Positions 8,744-19,089 of a stretch of DNA of 64,000 nt are shown here, piece after piece. The translations under genes were made by a program, and so were the position numbers. The stretch lies in NCBI GenBank assembly GCA_934096035.1, contig CAKOKX010000002.1:62001-126000 (forward strand). The letters are read 5' to 3'. The notes under the pieces are model-generated. The model made no database searches and was not told the origin of the DNA. It was given only the letters and a program-made list of their open reading frames with translations. The stretch is from an uncultured Bacilli bacterium. GTDB taxonomy: Bacteria; Bacillota_I; Bacilli_A; RF39; UBA660. Every line of letters begins with the position of its first letter. The stretch's first letter is position 1.

Positions 8744-10249
8744 CTATTTATCAATTGTATTTAAATCATCAATTGTAACTTTACTTTCATGTGGTATTGG
8801 TTTCCATTCAACATGCATAAATAACGCAGCATAAGTTGCATATCTACCAATAATATCAAATGTAGGCCATGTAAATGTATAAAGCATTTTCTTCCATATA
8901 GACATCTTTTTAATATTTTTATGTTCTACGATAAATAAATATATAGCCACCCACATATTTTCTATATACATACCTATTCTAAATAATATTCTTAACCAAA
9001 TTGATAAGCCAATTCCTGCAAATAATGCATTAATTCCAGCATTCATACTAACCTTTATAGTAAAGAAATGTCTTAAGGCTTGCGCTAAATAAGTTCCTCC
9101 CCCAAATATATTTACATCTATTACTCCAACATTATAGCAGTAACATCCATACATTACTACTATAACAATTAGCCATCTAGCAATATTAAATACCGAAAAT
9201 GGTGTAAGTTGCATTAATGTATCGTATGAAGCAAATCTATGTCTAATATTTTCAACTATATTTAATAAAAAGCCTTTAAATGATTTAGTTTTTTCTTTTT
9301 TATTAACAGAATTTTCTCCCCATTTAGTTCTAACATACCATTTACCCAAAAATATATTAATAAATAAATATGGTCCAGATTCTACAAAGGCTTGTAAATG
9401 ACCTTTCGCCCATCTTGTTCTTTGTCTTAAAGCTACTTTCAAACTTATAGGTTGTTCATCATAAAACATAGCTTCATTTTGATAACTAATTTGATAACCT
9501 TGAGCAACAGCATCTGCAGTTAAAGCTCTATCTTCTGTTAAAGATGTATAATGCCATCCATTTTTAACAATTTCATTTGTAAATAAAAAGCCAGTACCTT
9601 GAATATTTGTTGCTAAATGTAAAACACTTCTTGCTCTATGATTATATCTAATAGATCTAATCCAATGAAGTGCATAAGTAGATGCAATCCAGTTTTCATC
9701 AAAATTCTTTGTATTTCGATATGATGTTATTATTTTTTCACCAGAATCAAATGCATCATTCATTTTGGTTACAAAATCTTTTTTTAGTAAGTTATCTGCA
9801 TCAAAAACAAAGTAACCTTCAAAACTCATTCTACCATAGTCTTCTTCTATTCTATCAAATAAAAATTCTAATGCATAACCCTTAGTTCTATGTGCGTCAT
9901 CAAATCTCTCATAACATATTGCTCCATGTTCTCTTGCAACTTTTGCAGTATTATCAGTACAATTATCTGCAACAACAAACACTGTTAACAAATCCTTGGG
10001 ATAATCCTGTTTATTAATACTATCTAGTAAATTTCCTATAACCTTTTCTTCATTTCTAGCGGCTATTACAATCCCATATTTATGTTTATTTTTTGCTGGT
10101 TTAAATTTTCTTGTAAAGAAAAAACCAATAATCCAATATAATGTTTTATAAGCAAGCATTGCACTTAAAACACTACTTATAACATAATAAACATTTTTCC
10201 AATCAATATAAGAATTTCCAATAGCTTTAATAATATTACATACACTCAT
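8744..10249 (-). CDS. Membrane processive family 2 glycosyltransferase
   Basis: The 501-residue protein is built like cellulose/PNAG synthases. An N-terminal membrane segment is at about 20-42. The GT2 catalytic domain shows VVADNCTDNT, the metal-binding FDADN, the acceptor-site TEDRAL and the processivity motif QRTRW. Three or four C-terminal membrane helices follow. It should transfer a UDP-sugar on the cytoplasmic face and extrude a polysaccharide or glycolipid. The sugar is not predictable. The ribosome site is GAGGTATTT. It is convergent with the LtaS-like gene and upstream of none of its obvious partners (no icaB-like deacetylase nearby). Confidence 0.9.
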   Translation of the reverse strand: MSVCNIIKAIGNSYIDWKNVYYVISSVLSAMLAYKTLYWIIGFFFTRKFKPAKNKHKYGIVIAARNEEKVIGNLLDSINKQDYPKDLLTVFVVADNCTDNTAKVAREHGAICYERFDDAHRTKGYALEFLFDRIEEDYGRMSFEGYFVFDADNLLKKDFVTKMNDAFDSGEKIITSYRNTKNFDENWIASTYALHWIRSIRYNHRARSVLHLATNIQGTGFLFTNEIVKNGWHYTSLTEDRALTADAVAQGYQISYQNEAMFYDEQPISLKVALRQRTRWAKGHLQAFVESGPYLFINIFLGKWYVRTKWGENSVNKKEKTKSFKGFLLNIVENIRHRFASYDTLMQLTPFSVFNIARWLIVIVVMYGCYCYNVGVIDVNIFGGGTYLAQALRHFFTIKVSMNAGINALFAGIGLSIWLRILFRIGMYIENMWVAIYLFIVEHKNIKKMSIWKKMLYTFTWPTFDIIGRYATYAALFMHVEWKPIPHESKVTIDDLNTIDK

Positions 10250-10295
10250 AAATACCTCATTAATTAATAAATAAATTATATCTTACTAATAATCT

Positions 10296-11501
10296 TTAGT
10301 CAATATATCTTATATCTATATCCACATCTCCATTTATTCCCTCAACTCTTCCATTACTACAAAGTTGCCAATAAGAATAATCTCCAGTATAATTTGTATT
10401 CTTCGTATAATGAGCAAGCCAAACTGGATAATCAGCACTCATCCAAATATTTTCTAAATATGTTTTACTACTATAAAGCATTGCATCATAACCAGCATCT
10501 TTTACAGTATCCATAAACTTTTTAGCCATATTAGTTAAACCAAAGAAACTAAGTTCATATTTATTAAAACTCCCCCAATTTTCCCAGTCAAAAGCAATTG
10601 GTAAGTCAACATTATAATCCTTTATTTGTTCTATAATCCACTTGGCATCACTAACAGCTCTATCAACACTATTAGCATAAGAATAAAAATAAACTCCAAC
10701 AGGAATACCAACACTATTAGCGTTTTTTATATTTTGAATAAATTTACTATCCACAAAATTTTCACCATCTATTCCATTTGATGAACCAACTCTAATAATA
10801 ACAAACTCAACTCCAGCATTCTTTAACTTACTAAAATCTATATCTCCTTGCCATTTAGAAACATCAATTCCAATTTGGGTATTATTATTTTTATAATCCT
10901 TTATTACATCATTAAATTCAGTTACACTTTTAATACCACTACTTCCTCCCTTATTACTCGGCTCATTTACATTTAATGTAAATTTCTTTTCTGATACATT
11001 TTTACTACTATCAGTTGCTTTAAATACTAAATTATAAGACCCTACTTTATTTAAGTCATAATTTCCCTCTATAACACAAATTGGATCATTATCATAGTTA
11101 TCTCCACACATTATTTTTTCTAATAAATTATCTTCACTACCCTTTACAACATTATAACTTTTACCTAACCATATTAATGGTGCCTCTTTATCAACAATAT
11201 TAATTTCATAACTATATTTTAGTTTTATTCCATCATCATTTATATATTGAAAATCAACTTTTTTCTTTCCTAAACTATCAGTATCAAGATAATAATCATC
11301 CACAATTTTACCATTAATATTTTCTATAAATGAAGAAACTCTCAAAGTATCAGCAAAATCTGCTTCTAAGTTATCTTTTAATTCAACTTTAATAACTGCA
11401 TTTTTTACTTGTATATATTTATATAATAAAAAGCCTCCAATACTTAATAAAATAACGCCTAGAATTATACTTACTATCAATATCGTCTTTTTGTTTTTCA
11501 T
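10296..11501 (-). CDS. Membrane-anchored GH25 lysozyme with Ig-like domain
   Basis: About 401 residues. An N-terminal membrane anchor (about 4-30) is followed by bacterial Ig-like (DUF5011-type) strands to about residue 180. A GH25 muramidase domain begins at IGIDVSKWQGDIDF. The catalytic aspartate/glutamate pair is seen in DVSKWQG and PIAFDWENWG. The C-terminal strand block SYWQLCSNGRVEG fits the family. It hydrolyses the MurNAc-GlcNAc bond of peptidoglycan outside the membrane. ATG 11501 is chosen because AGGTGAT lies 4 bases upstream. The GTG at 11510 would overlap that site. Likely a remodelling autolysin. Confidence 0.93.
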   Translation of the reverse strand: MKNKKTILIVSIILGVILLSIGGFLLYKYIQVKNAVIKVELKDNLEADFADTLRVSSFIENINGKIVDDYYLDTDSLGKKKVDFQYINDDGIKLKYSYEINIVDKEAPLIWLGKSYNVVKGSEDNLLEKIMCGDNYDNDPICVIEGNYDLNKVGSYNLVFKATDSSKNVSEKKFTLNVNEPSNKGGSSGIKSVTEFNDVIKDYKNNNTQIGIDVSKWQGDIDFSKLKNAGVEFVIIRVGSSNGIDGENFVDSKFIQNIKNANSVGIPVGVYFYSYANSVDRAVSDAKWIIEQIKDYNVDLPIAFDWENWGSFNKYELSFFGLTNMAKKFMDTVKDAGYDAMLYSSKTYLENIWMSADYPVWLAHYTKNTNYTGDYSYWQLCSNGRVEGINGDVDIDIRYID

Positions 11502-11552
11502 GTATATCACCTAATAAAAGAATAACAACTATTTACTAATAAATCAAGTTAT

Positions 11553-12464
11553 TTACATATTGTTTACTATTTCATAAGTAAGTGGCATCACCTTTTCACT
11601 TCTCACAAAATTTGCTACAAGCTTATCTTGTTCTTTAGTTATTATTATACCTATCGTAGGATTATTACTTGATTCTTTAACATAATTATCAATTAGATTC
11701 ATATAGAATTCTACTTGACCTTTATCTTCTTTCCTTAACTTTCTACATTTTATTTCTACTACCACATAACAATTATATTTAATATTATAAAGTAACATAT
11801 CTATAAAATAATTCTTATTTCCATCACTTACTTTATATTGATTTCCAACCCAAGTAAAACCATTTCCCAATTGCAAAAATACATAACTTAATTGGGAATA
11901 AATCAGTTTTTCTAAGTCTATTTCATTTTTTACTTCCTTATCTTCCAATTTTAATAAAATTGGATTCATAAAATTATCACTTATATCTGTTATTTTTGAT
12001 GGAACTATTATATCTATTTTATCTGGTTTATATTCTAATCTTTCATATGAGTTTGATTTTATTTCTCGGTTTAATTCACGAACTGACAAATTATTTTTTA
12101 TACATAGATTAATATAATAATTTCTTTTATTTACATCCACTATGGGCAAAAGAACTCTTATAACGGACCAATTCAATTGTGGACACATTGTGTCAACAAT
12201 TGGAAATGTAAGATAAAACTTTCTGAACCTAAATAAATTTTCATATGAATACCCTTTGCCATATTCTTTTGTTAACTTTTCAGCCCATTTCTTAATTAAT
12301 TCATTTCCATACTTTGCCTTTTCTTTTCCTCCGTGTGCTTCCACGATTAATCTTCCAACATTCCAATAACACTCTACTAGTTCTCTATTAGCATTTGCTT
12401 CCCTTATAGATTTTCCTATTTCTACTCTTTTTATATATTCATTTGCTTCATCTAAATAATTCAT
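11553..12464 (-). CDS. DUF1016 family PD-(D/E)XK nuclease-like protein (YhcG-like)
   Basis: The 303-residue protein has the two-part DUF1016 layout. An N-terminal helical domain (about 1-150) includes ECYWNVGRLIVEAHGG and the SVRELNREIKSNSYERL block. A C-terminal nuclease fold follows, in which FIDMLLYN and VVVEIKC supply the D...ExK core. Family members occur near restriction and mobile genes and are thought to be nucleases. Biochemistry is limited. A degenerate second copy lies 10 bases upstream (12475-13380) with long identical stretches, so this is a tandem duplication. Ribosome site AAGGAGG. Confidence 0.88.
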   Translation of the reverse strand: MNYLDEANEYIKRVEIGKSIREANANRELVECYWNVGRLIVEAHGGKEKAKYGNELIKKWAEKLTKEYGKGYSYENLFRFRKFYLTFPIVDTMCPQLNWSVIRVLLPIVDVNKRNYYINLCIKNNLSVRELNREIKSNSYERLEYKPDKIDIIVPSKITDISDNFMNPILLKLEDKEVKNEIDLEKLIYSQLSYVFLQLGNGFTWVGNQYKVSDGNKNYFIDMLLYNIKYNCYVVVEIKCRKLRKEDKGQVEFYMNLIDNYVKESSNNPTIGIIITKEQDKLVANFVRSEKVMPLTYEIVNNM

Positions 12465-12474
12465 TTTTCCTCCT

Positions 12475-13380
12475 TCATTTTACTAGTTCATATGAAAGTG
12501 GTACAAGTCTTTCACTTCTCACAAAATTTGCTACAAACTTATCTTGTTCTTTAGTTATTATAATTCCTATCGTGGGATTATTACTTGGTTCTTTAACATA
12601 GTTATTAACTAAATTCATATAGAATTCTACTTGACCTTTATCTTCTTTCCTTAACTTTCTACATTTTATTTCTACAACTACAAAACAATTATACTTGTAA
12701 TTGTATAACAGCATATCTATAAAATAATTCTTATTTCCATCACTTACTTTATATTGATTTCCTATCCATGCAAAACCATTTCCTAATTGCAAAAACACAT
12801 AACTTAATTGTGAATAAATTAATTTTTCTAAGTCTTTTTCATTCTTTATTTCCTTATCTTTCAATTTTAATAAAATTGGATTCATAAAGCTATCTGTTAT
12901 ACTTTGAACTTTTGATGGAACTATTATATCTATTTTATTTGGTTTATGCTCTAACCTTTCATATGAGTTGTTTTTTATTTCTCTTTCCAATTCTCTTTTA
13001 GACAGATTATTTGTTATACACAAATTAATATAATAATTTCTCTTATTTTTATCTTTAATGGGCAAAATTTTACATAAATTTGTCCATGTCAATTGTTGGG
13101 CCAGCGGGCCAACAATTGGAAAATATAAGTATAATTGTCTAAATCTAGATAAGTTTGTATAGTCATATCCTTTGCCATATTCTTTTGTTAACTTTTCAGC
13201 CCATTTCTTAATTAACTCATTTCCATACTTTGCCTTTTCTTTTCCTCCCTGTGCTTCCACGATTAATCTTCCAACATTCCAATAGCATTATACTAGTTCT
13301 CTATTAGTGTTTGCTTCCCTTATAGATTTTCCTATTTCAGCTTTTTTTACATAGTTAGCCGCAACATCAAAATAATTCAT
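12475..13380 (-). pseudogene. Second DUF1016 nuclease-like copy, interrupted by an in-frame TAA
   Basis: Translation from ATG 13378-13380 (ribosome site AGGAGG) gives MNYFDVAANYVKKAEIGKSI and continues exactly parallel to the intact neighbour. At codon 31 the neighbour's glutamate codon is replaced by TAA (13288-13290). The remaining frame to 12475 is intact, including FIDMLLYN and VVVEIKC. A GTG at 13258-13260 could reinitiate a shortened protein but lacks a ribosome site. The reading frame beyond the stop is undamaged, so the lesion is probably recent. Alternatives are readthrough or a strain-specific sequencing error. Confidence 0.85.
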
Positions 13381-13501
13381 TTACTATATCCTCCTAAAAA
13401 AGTATCACCTACAAACATTTTTATTTTTTAATACCTTTCACTTAATATATTTCCTTATTTTTTGTTTTTTTGCGTTTTTTCGACAATTTTTTTTAAAAAT
13501 C

Positions 13502-13547
13502 AAAAAAAATGTAATAATCAATCGCAGTTTTGCAATTAATTATTACA
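13502..13547 (-). terminator. Terminator downstream of SDR gene
   Basis: A 17-base arm pair (13510-13526 with 13531-13547, near-perfect with two mismatches) and a GTTT loop. Eight T follow on the minus strand (complement of 13502-13509). Confidence 0.85.
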
Positions 13548-13563
13548 CATTTATTAATCTTTT

Positions 13564-14322
13564 TTATTTAATACCTAATTTTTTACCTTGAATATGATAA
13601 CAATAAATAAGTTGAATTCTATAAGGAAGAACGCGTAACAAAAAAATACCTAATTTTATCCTAAATGTTGGAATAATAATCATTTTTTTCTTAAACAATT
13701 TATTTATTGCATATTCTGCCACATATTTAGGACTAGCTTCTTTAATACTAAATTCACCATGCGCTACTTTATTAAAATTAGTATTAACTGGCCCAGGACA
13801 TAAAGCCGATACCACAACATTGCTTCCACTTTGTCTTAACTCTTCATTAATAGCCATTGTAAGTTTAAGAACATAATTCTTTGTTGCATAATAAGTACTA
13901 AGTCTAGGACCTGCCATAAAACCGGCACTAGATGCCACATTTAATATATATCCTTTATCTATTTCCACAAAATCTTTCAAAAATAATTTAGTCAAAATAT
14001 GATATGCTTTAATATTTAAATCAATCATTTCTAATTCTCTATCCAAATCTGTCTCTGTAAATAATCCGAACAAGCCAAATCCAGCATTATTAATCAATAT
14101 ATCTATATTTTTATCTTTACACATTTCATATAATTTAAAAACTTTTTTTTCTTTTAGTAAGTCAAGTTCAATAACTTCGACATTTACTTTAACGTTCTCT
14201 TTTATCTTTAACATTTCATCTTTATTTCTAGCAACAAGAATTAAATCAATTCCTTTATTTGCTAAAACATATGCCATATTTTTTCCAATTCCACTTGAAG
14301 CTCCCGTTATTAATGCTTTCAT
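13564..14322 (-). CDS. Short-chain dehydrogenase/reductase
   Basis: The 252-residue classical SDR shows the nucleotide-binding TGASSGIG (about 6-13), structural NNAG, catalytic serine in NVASSAG and YATKNYV containing the YxxxK pair. The C-terminal extension (IPTFRIKLGIFLLRVLPY) is hydrophobic and suggests membrane contact, as in DltE/YqjQ-type acyl or lipid reductases. Substrate and cofactor preference are not clear. Ribosome site AAGGAGG. It is followed by a terminator and lies 42 bases downstream of the pyrophosphatase gene. Confidence 0.9.
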   Translation of the reverse strand: MKALITGASSGIGKNMAYVLANKGIDLILVARNKDEMLKIKENVKVNVEVIELDLLKEKKVFKLYEMCKDKNIDILINNAGFGLFGLFTETDLDRELEMIDLNIKAYHILTKLFLKDFVEIDKGYILNVASSAGFMAGPRLSTYYATKNYVLKLTMAINEELRQSGSNVVVSALCPGPVNTNFNKVAHGEFSIKEASPKYVAEYAINKLFKKKMIIIPTFRIKLGIFLLRVLPYRIQLIYCYHIQGKKLGIK

Positions 14323-14364
14323 AATTCCTCCTTATTTAGAAAAGAGTATTAGCAAACTAACACT

Positions 14365-15984
14365 CTATTTTTTATCTTCCATAACACTTAAAATACTTGG
14401 AAGTATTTGTTTTTTTCTTGAAACCATTTTAGGTAAAAATACTCCCTCATAAGTATCTTTAAGACCAAATGCATCCTCAATTACTTCACTTGCCTTAGTA
14501 TTATATATTACATAAGAACCATTCTTTATTATATCTGTTATGAAAATAACTACCACACTATAATTAGTATCAGCCATTTCATTTAAAACATTCACATATT
14601 CATCCATATTTTCTTTTATTTTTTCAAAATCTAATGTCATTACTTGACCAATACCCAAGTTTTTAGAACCAACTACATAATTTTTAAAATCACTTTTTAT
14701 TAAATCCCTAACACTCATACCTTCAATAGAAGATGCAGCTTTTATCATTTCTAAACCATATTTATCCATATCAACTTGAGCAATACTAGCAAGTTTTACA
14801 GCAGCAAATCTATCATCATCTGTAGTTGTTGGGCTAGTAAGTAACAAAGTATCAGAAAGAATTGCTGATAACATAAGGCCACCAATTTCTTTAGGAATAT
14901 TAATTTTATTTTCAATAAACATATCATAAATCATCGTAGATGTACAACCAACAGGTCTACTTCTAAAATTAATTGGCACATTAGTACCTATTGCCCCTAA
15001 ATTATGATGATCAATAATTTCCAAAATATTAGCTTCTTCAATACCATCAACAGATTGAGCTAAATTATTATGATCAACTAATATAACTTTTTGTTTTTCA
15101 TAGTCATTTGGTCCAGTAAGTCTAATTAATCCTAAACATTCTCTTTTATTATTAATAACTGGATAATTAGTATGATTAACTTTATGAGTCATTGTTTTAA
15201 AATCACTAAAATAATCATCATTATAAACTGTAACAGGGTTTTTATTAATATTAATATTTTTAATATAATTACTTAGTGTAATTCTTGTAGCTATTTGGAA
15301 ACTATCAAGTTCAGATGCAATAATATTAACTCCATTTTCTTGGGCTTTTTTAATTATTTTCTTTTCCAAATTTATATTTAAAGGTAAAATTACTAACTTA
15401 ACTTTACTTTTTATTGCATAATCAAGTACTTTATATCTATCTCCAACAATTAATATATCTTCATTACTTAACTCAAAAGATTGTTCTAATGCCTTAAAAC
15501 TCAAGCCAGCAATTAAAGTAATACCCTTAATTATATCATCACATTTAACAATCACTTTAGCATTTATTGTTTCAATAATATTATCTAGTGTAGTATATAC
15601 TTGTTCTCTATTACCATTAATTAAGTATTTTGCCAACTCTTTTAATGTTACATAACCTGTTAAAACTTTTTTATCATCAACCAATGGTATTGCTGTTATG
15701 TTATGTTTTTCCATCAACTTAAAAGCTTCATCAATACTTCGGCTTTCATCAATAAATGCTTTTTTATCATATTTTACATTTTTAATTCTAACTCGCACAT
15801 CATTTAAATAGCTTGGAACTGGCACATCAAAATAATTTAAAACAAATCTTGTTTCATTATTTATATTTCCTAAAACTTTAGGTACAGTTTTATCTCCAAG
15901 TTCATTTTTTAAATAAGACAATGCTATACTTGAACATACAGTATCAGTATCAGGACTTTTATGTCCAAAAATAAATGTCGTCAT
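14365..15984 (-). CDS. ppaC: Manganese-dependent (family II) inorganic pyrophosphatase with CBS/DRTGG insert
   Basis: About 539 residues. The DHH catalytic domain begins at FIFGHKSPDTDTV and continues after the insert with IIDHHNLGAIG and ILSDTLLLTSPTTT. A DHHA2 domain with SRKKQILP ends the protein. The insert holds two CBS halves (about 65-125 and 240-290) flanking a DRTGG-like domain, the regulatory unit of adenine-nucleotide-controlled pyrophosphatases. It hydrolyses pyrophosphate in the cytosol. Start ATG 15984 is chosen for AAGGTGAT upstream. A longer in-frame start at 16020 adds residues without family similarity. Confidence 0.94.
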   Translation of the reverse strand: MTTFIFGHKSPDTDTVCSSIALSYLKNELGDKTVPKVLGNINNETRFVLNYFDVPVPSYLNDVRVRIKNVKYDKKAFIDESRSIDEAFKLMEKHNITAIPLVDDKKVLTGYVTLKELAKYLINGNREQVYTTLDNIIETINAKVIVKCDDIIKGITLIAGLSFKALEQSFELSNEDILIVGDRYKVLDYAIKSKVKLVILPLNINLEKKIIKKAQENGVNIIASELDSFQIATRITLSNYIKNININKNPVTVYNDDYFSDFKTMTHKVNHTNYPVINNKRECLGLIRLTGPNDYEKQKVILVDHNNLAQSVDGIEEANILEIIDHHNLGAIGTNVPINFRSRPVGCTSTMIYDMFIENKINIPKEIGGLMLSAILSDTLLLTSPTTTDDDRFAAVKLASIAQVDMDKYGLEMIKAASSIEGMSVRDLIKSDFKNYVVGSKNLGIGQVMTLDFEKIKENMDEYVNVLNEMADTNYSVVVIFITDIIKNGSYVIYNTKASEVIEDAFGLKDTYEGVFLPKMVSRKKQILPSILSVMEDKK

Positions 15985-16047
15985 TTTATCACCTTCATAT
16001 TTATAGAAAGATTTTAACATATATTTATATATTTTACAAGATTATTA

Positions 16048-16076
16048 TTGACGAACAATCGTTTAATTAGTATAAT
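16048..16076 (+). promoter_or_regulatory. uvrB promoter with overlapping DinR/LexA-type SOS box
   Basis: -35 TTGACG (16048-16053), 17-base spacer and -10 TATAAT (16071-16076). The operator CGAACAATCGTTTA (16052-16065) lies in the spacer and matches the Gram-positive box CGAACN4GTTYG except for the last base. Bound LexA would block this promoter. Confidence 0.85.
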
Positions 16077-16153
16077 ATACATGTTGTTGGAAAATATTAA
16101 ATAATGAATTAAAATACATCATATAAATCCATTCAGTAAGGAGGGAAAAAAAC

Positions 16154-18094
16154 ATGTTTGAATTAGTTAGTAAATATAAGCCTAGCGGAGATCAACCACA
16201 AGCTATAAAAGAACTAGTGGATGGTATAAACGAAGGAAAAAAAGAACAAGTTTTATTGGGTGCAACCGGAACAGGGAAAACTTTTACTATTGCCAATGTA
16301 ATAAAAGAAACTAATAAACCTACTCTAGTTTTAGCACATAACAAAACTCTTGCAGGTCAGCTTTATGCAGAATTAAAAGAATTTTTTCCAAACAATCATG
16401 TTGAATATTTTGTCTCATACTATGATTACTATCAACCTGAAGCATATGTACCAAGTAGTGATACCTACATTGAAAAAGATTCTAGCATAAATGATGAAAT
16501 TGATGAACTTCGTCATGCTGCTACTAGTGCTTTAATTAATTATAAAGATGTCATTGTGGTTGCATCAGTTTCTTGTATTTATGGTATTGGAGAAAAAGAA
16601 GAATATGAAAAAAACATGTTAATTTTAACCATCGGAGATAAAACAAATAGAAATAAAATATTAAATAGATTAATAGATATGACTTATGAAAGAAATGATT
16701 TAGATTTTCATCGTGGAACATTTCGCGTTCGTGGAAATAATATTGATATCATACCAGTTAACGAAAAAGTAAGTGGCATAAGAATCATTTTAGAAGATGA
16801 TATAGTTTCAGAAATATGTGTATTTGATCCACTAACTGGTGTTGTAACTCAAAATAAAAAATCTGTAACAATATCACCAGCATCACACTTTGTAACGAGT
16901 AAAGAAAAGTTAGAAGAAGCATGTAACAGAATCGAAAAAGAATTAAAAGAACGTTTACAAGAATTAAAAGATGAAAATAAACTAATCGAAGAACAACGAC
17001 TTCGCGAAAGAACCAACTATGACCTTGAAATGCTTCGTGAAACAGGATTTTGTAATGGCGTTGAAAATTATTCAAGACATTTAGCTCTAAGAGATGCCGG
17101 AGAAACACCTTCATGTTTAATTGATTTCTTTCCGAAAGATTTTTTACTTGTAGTGGATGAATCACATGTAACACTACCCCAAGTTCGAGGAATGTATAAT
17201 GGAGACAGAATGCGTAAACAAACACTCGTAGATTATGGCTTTAGACTTCCTAGTGCCTTAGATAATAGACCACTTAGATTTGAAGAATTTGAAGCAAAAA
17301 TCAATCAAGCAATTTATGTATCAGCAACACCCGGAGATTATGAACTTGAAAAAACAAATAATAAATATGTTGAACAAATTATTAGACCAACAGGATTACT
17401 TGATCCAATAATTGAAGTTCGTAAAACTGAAGGCCAAATCGATGACATAATCAGTGAAATAAATGAAAGAATAAAAAGAAATGAAAGAGTTTTAATTACA
17501 ACTTTAACTATAAGAATGAGTGAAGAGCTAACAAATTATTTAAAAGAAATGAATATCAAAGTTGCTTATTTACATAGTGAAATTAAGACTTTAGAAAGAT
17601 TAAAAATAATTCACGACTTACGAAGTGGCATCTATGATTGTATCGTAGGTATCAACCTTCTTCGTGAAGGACTAGATATTCCTGAGGTAAGTTTAATATG
17701 TATATTAGATGCTGACAAACAAGGATTTTTAAGAAGTAACAGAAGTTTAATTCAAACTATCGGACGAGCAGCTAGAAATGAAAATGGTAAAGTTATTATG
17801 TATGCCGATACTTATAGTGATGCCATGAACGAAGCCATTAAAGAAACCAAAAGAAGACGAGTAATTCAAGAAGAATATAATAAAATTCATGGAATCACAC
17901 CAAAAACCATTATTAAAGACATAAAAGAAGTTGTTACAAATGAAGTAACTAATAAAAAGAAGAAAGTTAGTAAGAAAGAAAAAGTTGAAATGCTTGAAAC
18001 TCTTGAAAAAGAAATGCGTGAAGCAGCTGCAGCTATGGACTTTGAAAAAGCAATGGAACTTCGAGATATTTATTTTGAATTAAAAGGTATTTAA
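16154..18094 (+). CDS. uvrB: Excinuclease ABC subunit B
   Basis: The 646-residue protein is the usual UvrB length. Walker A is GATGTGKT (about 37-44), the beta-hairpin block is [12 protein letters not shown], Walker B is VVDESH, helicase motifs include SATPGDYE and GRAARN, and the UVR domain ([12 protein letters not shown]) is at the C-terminus. It loads damaged DNA with UvrA and recruits UvrC in nucleotide excision repair. Ribosome site AAGGAGGG. An SOS box overlaps the promoter, and a perfect hairpin terminator follows. uvrA is not adjacent within the window. Confidence 0.99.
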   Translation: MFELVSKYKPSGDQPQAIKELVDGINEGKKEQVLLGATGTGKTFTIANVIKETNKPTLVLAHNKTLAGQLYAELKEFFPNNHVEYFVSYYDYYQPEAYVPSSDTYIEKDSSINDEIDELRHAATSALINYKDVIVVASVSCIYGIGEKEEYEKNMLILTIGDKTNRNKILNRLIDMTYERNDLDFHRGTFRVRGNNIDIIPVNEKVSGIRIILEDDIVSEICVFDPLTGVVTQNKKSVTISPASHFVTSKEKLEEACNRIEKELKERLQELKDENKLIEEQRLRERTNYDLEMLRETGFCNGVENYSRHLALRDAGETPSCLIDFFPKDFLLVVDESHVTLPQVRGMYNGDRMRKQTLVDYGFRLPSALDNRPLRFEEFEAKINQAIYVSATPGDYELEKTNNKYVEQIIRPTGLLDPIIEVRKTEGQIDDIISEINERIKRNERVLITTLTIRMSEELTNYLKEMNIKVAYLHSEIKTLERLKIIHDLRSGIYDCIVGINLLREGLDIPEVSLICILDADKQGFLRSNRSLIQTIGRAARNENGKVIMYADTYSDAMNEAIKETKRRRVIQEEYNKIHGITPKTIIKDIKEVVTNEVTNKKKKVSKKEKVEMLETLEKEMREAAAAMDFEKAMELRDIYFELKGI

Positions 18095-18125
18095 AAAGTA
18101 TTGCAAAATTTTGCAATACTTTTTT
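18093..18125. terminator. Bidirectional terminator
   Basis: A perfect 14-bp stem (18093-18106 with 18111-18124), AATT loop and T run, between convergent uvrB and dgkA-like genes. Confidence 0.9.
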
Positions 18126-18486
18126 AAAACAATGCTAATATTTTAGGAATAAATATAATACACCCTACCACTGCTGCAAAAAAAGCATTAACTAAAACAG
18201 CACCTGCAGCTATATCTTTAGCATATTTAGCATGAATTCTAATCTCCGGAGATAATAAATTTACGACTTCTTCAATAGATGTATTAAATAATTCTGCACC
18301 AATAACTAAAGCAAATAAAACTATACACACTACCCATTCCCAAACCGCAAGTTTAAGAATAAATCCTAGAATTACAACGAGTATCATAGCTAAGGTATGA
18401 ACTTTTAAATTTCTTTCAGCTTTACAAGCTTTTTTTATGCCTTCAATTGCATATTTAAAACTACTTAATAGACTATCACTTTTCAT
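18124..18486 (-). CDS. dgkA: Diacylglycerol/undecaprenol kinase
   Basis: The 120-residue integral membrane kinase has three hydrophobic helices (about 31-48, 50-68 and 95-118). The family signature AELFNTSIEEVVNLL carries the catalytic glutamates, and KYAKDIAAGAVLV follows. Gram-positive members phosphorylate undecaprenol to undecaprenyl phosphate. Its start overlaps the PAP2 gene by 11 bases, and a DUF368 gene lies just upstream. All three therefore form one unit devoted to the C55 lipid carrier. Undecaprenol rather than diacylglycerol as substrate is inferred from that context. Confidence 0.93.
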   Translation of the reverse strand: MKSDSLLSSFKYAIEGIKKACKAERNLKVHTLAMILVVILGFILKLAVWEWVVCIVLFALVIGAELFNTSIEEVVNLLSPEIRIHAKYAKDIAAGAVLVNAFFAAVVGCIIFIPKILALF

Positions 18487-19087
18487 TTTTACCTACCTTT
18501 TTATTATAAATATTTATATAAATTATTAAATATGCAAGTCCAAGTAAGAAACCACCTGCTACATCAGTAAAATAATGAACTCCTACATAAATTCTACTAA
18601 AACCAATAGATAATATTAATAATGATAATAAAGTAATTAATAACCATTTTAAATATTTATTAGAAACATTTTTATAAACCAAATAAATTACTATTCCGTA
18701 AAATGCCATACTTACCATGGAATGTCCAGATGGAAAACTATATCCACTTTCTTCAACTAATCTTAAAACATTTGGCCTTGGCCTTCTAACAATATGTTTG
18801 ATAGCTTGATTAATTACAGTTACTCCAACTAAATCAAATGTTACAAACCATCTATTTTTTTTACAAAACATAAAAATTAGCACACCAGCAAGTACTGTAA
18901 AAGCAACTCCACCTAACTCAGTAATTACTTTAAGTACCGGAGTTAATCCATCATTCATTATATTATCTGCAATAAAACTATAAACTTTTGTATCAATTAC
19001 TAAGTTATCATAGCTTAACACACTATAACAAATAATGCTAAATAATATCAAACATAAAACAACAACAAAAATACTAAACTTCTTCAT
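18476..19087 (-). CDS. PAP2-family membrane phosphatase
   Basis: The 203-residue protein carries the three PAP2 signatures: KHIVRRPRPN, YSFPSGHSM and SRIYVGVHYFTDVAGG. It has about six membrane helices. Members of this class remove phosphate from undecaprenyl pyrophosphate, phosphatidate or phosphatidylglycerophosphate at the outer membrane face. Between an undecaprenol-kinase-like gene and a DUF368 gene, an undecaprenyl-pyrophosphatase role is the best guess. It starts 2 bases after the DUF368 gene ends. Confidence 0.92.
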   Translation of the reverse strand: MKKFSIFVVVLCLILFSIICYSVLSYDNLVIDTKVYSFIADNIMNDGLTPVLKVITELGGVAFTVLAGVLIFMFCKKNRWFVTFDLVGVTVINQAIKHIVRRPRPNVLRLVEESGYSFPSGHSMVSMAFYGIVIYLVYKNVSNKYLKWLLITLLSLLILSIGFSRIYVGVHYFTDVAGGFLLGLAYLIIYINIYNKKVGKNEK

Positions 19088-19089
19088 AA

